From Elusimicrobiota bacterium (GTDB lineage: Bacteria; Elusimicrobiota; Elusimicrobia; UBA1565; UBA9628): a DNA stretch of 5,313 bases. Numbering within the stretch: position 1 is the first letter of the stretch; each line of letters opens with the position of its first letter. A program made the translations under genes and the position numbers. The notes beneath the pieces were generated by a model. That model was not told where the DNA came from. It saw only the letters and a list, made by a program, of their open reading frames with translations, and did no database searches. Location: contig JAMPYD010000176.1 in the NCBI GenBank assembly GCA_023700845.1, forward strand, positions 1 through 5,313, written 5' to 3'. Shown in pieces: positions 5,142 to 5,313 of this stretch.

Positions 5142-5313
5142 TTACTTGATGACGGCTAGCTTTCCCGTCTTACGGACATCTTCCTGCCCAGCCTTCTTCG
5201 CCGTAACGACAAACGCATAGACGCCGGAGCCGACTCCAGAGATGTCCCACACATGCTCGTAGGTGAACTGCGGTCCCAGTCCATTACCATCATCGAACGC
5301 GCCCCGGTCAAGA
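5142..5313 (-). CDS. Secreted protein with FlgD-Ig/type-9-like C-terminal tail (C-terminal 57 residues only)
   Basis: Reading leftwards from the window edge, one frame is open from base 5312 to TAA at 5144-5142, giving 56 residues; the N-terminus lies outside. The visible end contains FTYEHVWDISGVGSGVYAF, then VVTAKKAGQEDVRKTGKLAVIK. The pattern W(D)...G..SGVY.F.......GK.AVIK is the last part of the immunoglobulin-like tail seen in FlgD-like (PF13860) domains and type 9 secretion C-terminal domains, which commonly end with a Lys after a short hydrophobic strand. What the missing body does cannot be told. The stop is immediately followed by the ATG of the PorV/PorQ-family gene, so they are probably cotranscribed. 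Assignment of the tail is from the pattern alone. A FlgD-type Ig domain of a non-type-9 secreted protein is an equally good description. Confidence 0.75.
   Translation of the reverse strand, partial: LDRGAFDDGNGLGPQFTYEHVWDISGVGSGVYAFVVTAKKAGQEDVRKTGKLAVIK

Overview
The window is high-GC bacterial DNA (very roughly 70% GC over its first 4 kb and nearer 60-65% beyond about position 4200). Every gene I can support lies on the minus strand. It encodes mostly cell-envelope proteins of a two-membrane bacterium: four genes have visible Sec-type signal peptides, two look like outer-membrane beta-barrels, one has a FecR domain, one is the start of a large secreted/surface protein, and one is the C-terminal end of a secreted protein with a FlgD-Ig/type-9-like tail. 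A PorV/PorQ-family barrel beside a type-9-like tail, next to a FecR protein and a Gly-rich surface protein, suggests a high-GC Elusimicrobiota-type metagenomic genome. That is inference from gene content; Myxococcota, Acidobacteriota or another poorly cultured phylum cannot be excluded.

Layout in the direction of transcription (right to left). (1) 5313-5142: C-terminal end of a secreted protein with a beta-sandwich tail, followed with no gap by (2) 5141-4251, a PorV/PorQ-family outer-membrane protein. (3) 4250-4033: a 218-bp gap without a credible gene, holding a perfect 34-bp palindrome (4155-4188) and a possible -10 box. (4) 4032-3559: a three-helix inner-membrane protein of unknown function with a charged Pro/Glu/Arg tail and a clear ribosome-binding site. 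(5) 3550-3505: a compact control region with an 11-bp inverted repeat overlapping the -35 box of a good sigma70-type promoter. (6) 3544 (or 3502)-3242: a small unrecognised cytoplasmic protein. (7) 3175-1757: a secreted FecR-domain protein. (8) 1760-546: an outer-membrane beta-barrel protein. (9) 549-1: the N-terminal 183 residues of a secreted surface protein running off the window.

Genes 7, 8 and 9 form a tight unit: each junction is a 4-base GTGA overlap in which the next gene's GTG start overlaps the previous TGA stop, so they are probably translated in coupled fashion and act together. A plausible but unproven reading is a periplasmic FecR-domain partner, a barrel and a large surface protein forming an export or display set. 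Genes 1 and 2 are a second envelope pair, resembling a type-9 shuttle/barrel next to a tail-bearing cargo. The most interesting non-coding signals are the 34-bp palindrome and the promoter/inverted-repeat overlap at 3505-3550, which casts doubt on the obvious start of the small gene. I see no RNA genes, CRISPR array, or complete mobile element.
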